A stretch of 64,000 bases of DNA from the NCBI GenBank assembly GCA_965199865.1, contig CBDATU010000011.1, forward strand, positions 806,001 through 870,000, written 5' to 3'. The number at the start of each line of letters is the position of its first letter. Positions within the stretch are counted from its first letter, which is position 1. This document shows positions 63,802 through 64,000 of the stretch, piece after piece. The DNA comes from JAPOUP01 sp965199865. GTDB lineage: Bacteria > Pseudomonadota > Alphaproteobacteria > Rhodobacterales > Rhodobacteraceae. Position numbers and translations under genes: made by a program. The notes beneath the pieces are model-generated. The model made no database searches. It was not told the DNA's origin and was given only the letters and a program-made list of their open reading frames with translations.

Positions 63802-63950
63802 TTTCTCGATCCTCTGCTTTGCTACGTTCCGTCAACGACGCGTTCCGCCGGCCTTCCGTAGGATCGGGCCCATCCCGGCTGCCATCCAAATCCAGCCTCT
63901 GGCCGCGGCAGGGCCATGCCAATGGCTGGTCTGGAAGCTGGATCACCCTG

Positions 63951-64000
63951 TCAGAACTGGTCTTCGAACCTCTTGGCTAGATCCTCAATATTTTCAGGTG
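63951..64000 (-). CDS. rpoA: RNA polymerase subunit alpha, last codons only
   Basis: The minus strand at the window edge reads PENIEDLAKRFEDQF followed by TGA at 63951-63953. PPENIEDLAKRFED at the end of a protein directly before rplQ is the conserved C-terminus of the alpha subunit. The rest of the gene lies outside the window. Confidence 0.85.
   Translation of the reverse strand, partial: PENIEDLAKRFEDQF

Overview
The window is chromosomal DNA of an alphaproteobacterium, most like Rhodobacterales in gene order. The evidence is the alphaproteobacterial gene set (C4-pathway 5-aminolevulinate synthase, the F1-ATPase chaperone ATP12, the AapJQMP amino-acid transporter, bactofilin, a GAAC-N7-GAAC LexA box at uvrA) and blocks of conserved order: mrcA-prfB; aminotransferase / M48-DsbA / ispG-rodZ; yidC-MOSC-engB-argB-ferredoxin-like; rpoA-rplQ-rarA-crcB-rluC-ATP12 followed by aapPMQJ. 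The genetic code is standard: release factor 2 is encoded here and many intact genes end in TGA.

Layout. 1-4055 (+): a sugar-acid (aldarate-type) catabolic cassette with an enolase-superfamily dehydratase, a DapA-superfamily enzyme, an alpha-ketoglutarate-semialdehyde dehydrogenase broken by a frameshift, and a GntR/FCD regulator broken by a stop. 5097-17674 (-): uvrA with an SOS box, two MFS transporters, lpdA, a DUF924 protein, queA and a large AsmA-like envelope protein. 18634-20461 (+): an M23 peptidase overlapping a bactofilin, a cell-shape pair. 20721-28377 (-): DUF2189, amidase, prfB, PBP1A and an aminotransferase. 28435-30538 (+): M48 protease and DsbA-like protein. 30619-34541 (-): ispG, rodZ, hemA. 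34715-36085 (+): M20 peptidase. 36184-42606 (-): tRNA-Asp, tRNA-Val(TAC), a DUF6880 gene, tRNA-Val(CAC), lon with a sigma-32-type promoter, and tgt. 42762-44129 (+): sufT, an A-type Fe-S carrier and yidD. 44130-47908: an accessory segment in which every recognisable gene is broken (an uncharacterised family on the minus strand; an MNT nucleotidyltransferase and HEPN pair on the plus strand). 47909-54275 (+): ttcA, yidC, MOSC, engB, argB, ferredoxin-like, sixA-like. 54332-64000 (-): the aap operon, ATP12, rluC-like, crcB, rarA, rplQ and the last codons of rpoA.

The housekeeping genes are intact, while all five recognised lesion-bearing genes are accessory (sugar-acid catabolism, toxin-antitoxin-like, unknown family). 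Ten gaps of more than 300 bases hold about 6 kb with no recognisable gene. Together this suggests a genome losing accessory functions. I do not see a convincing intact new multi-gene system. The best leads are the uncharacterised broken gene at 44315-45465, the decayed MNT/HEPN module beside it, and several clear regulatory elements: the LexA box at uvrA, the heat-shock promoter at lon, the aapJ-aapQ hairpin, and palindromes at sufT and between hemA and the M20 peptidase.
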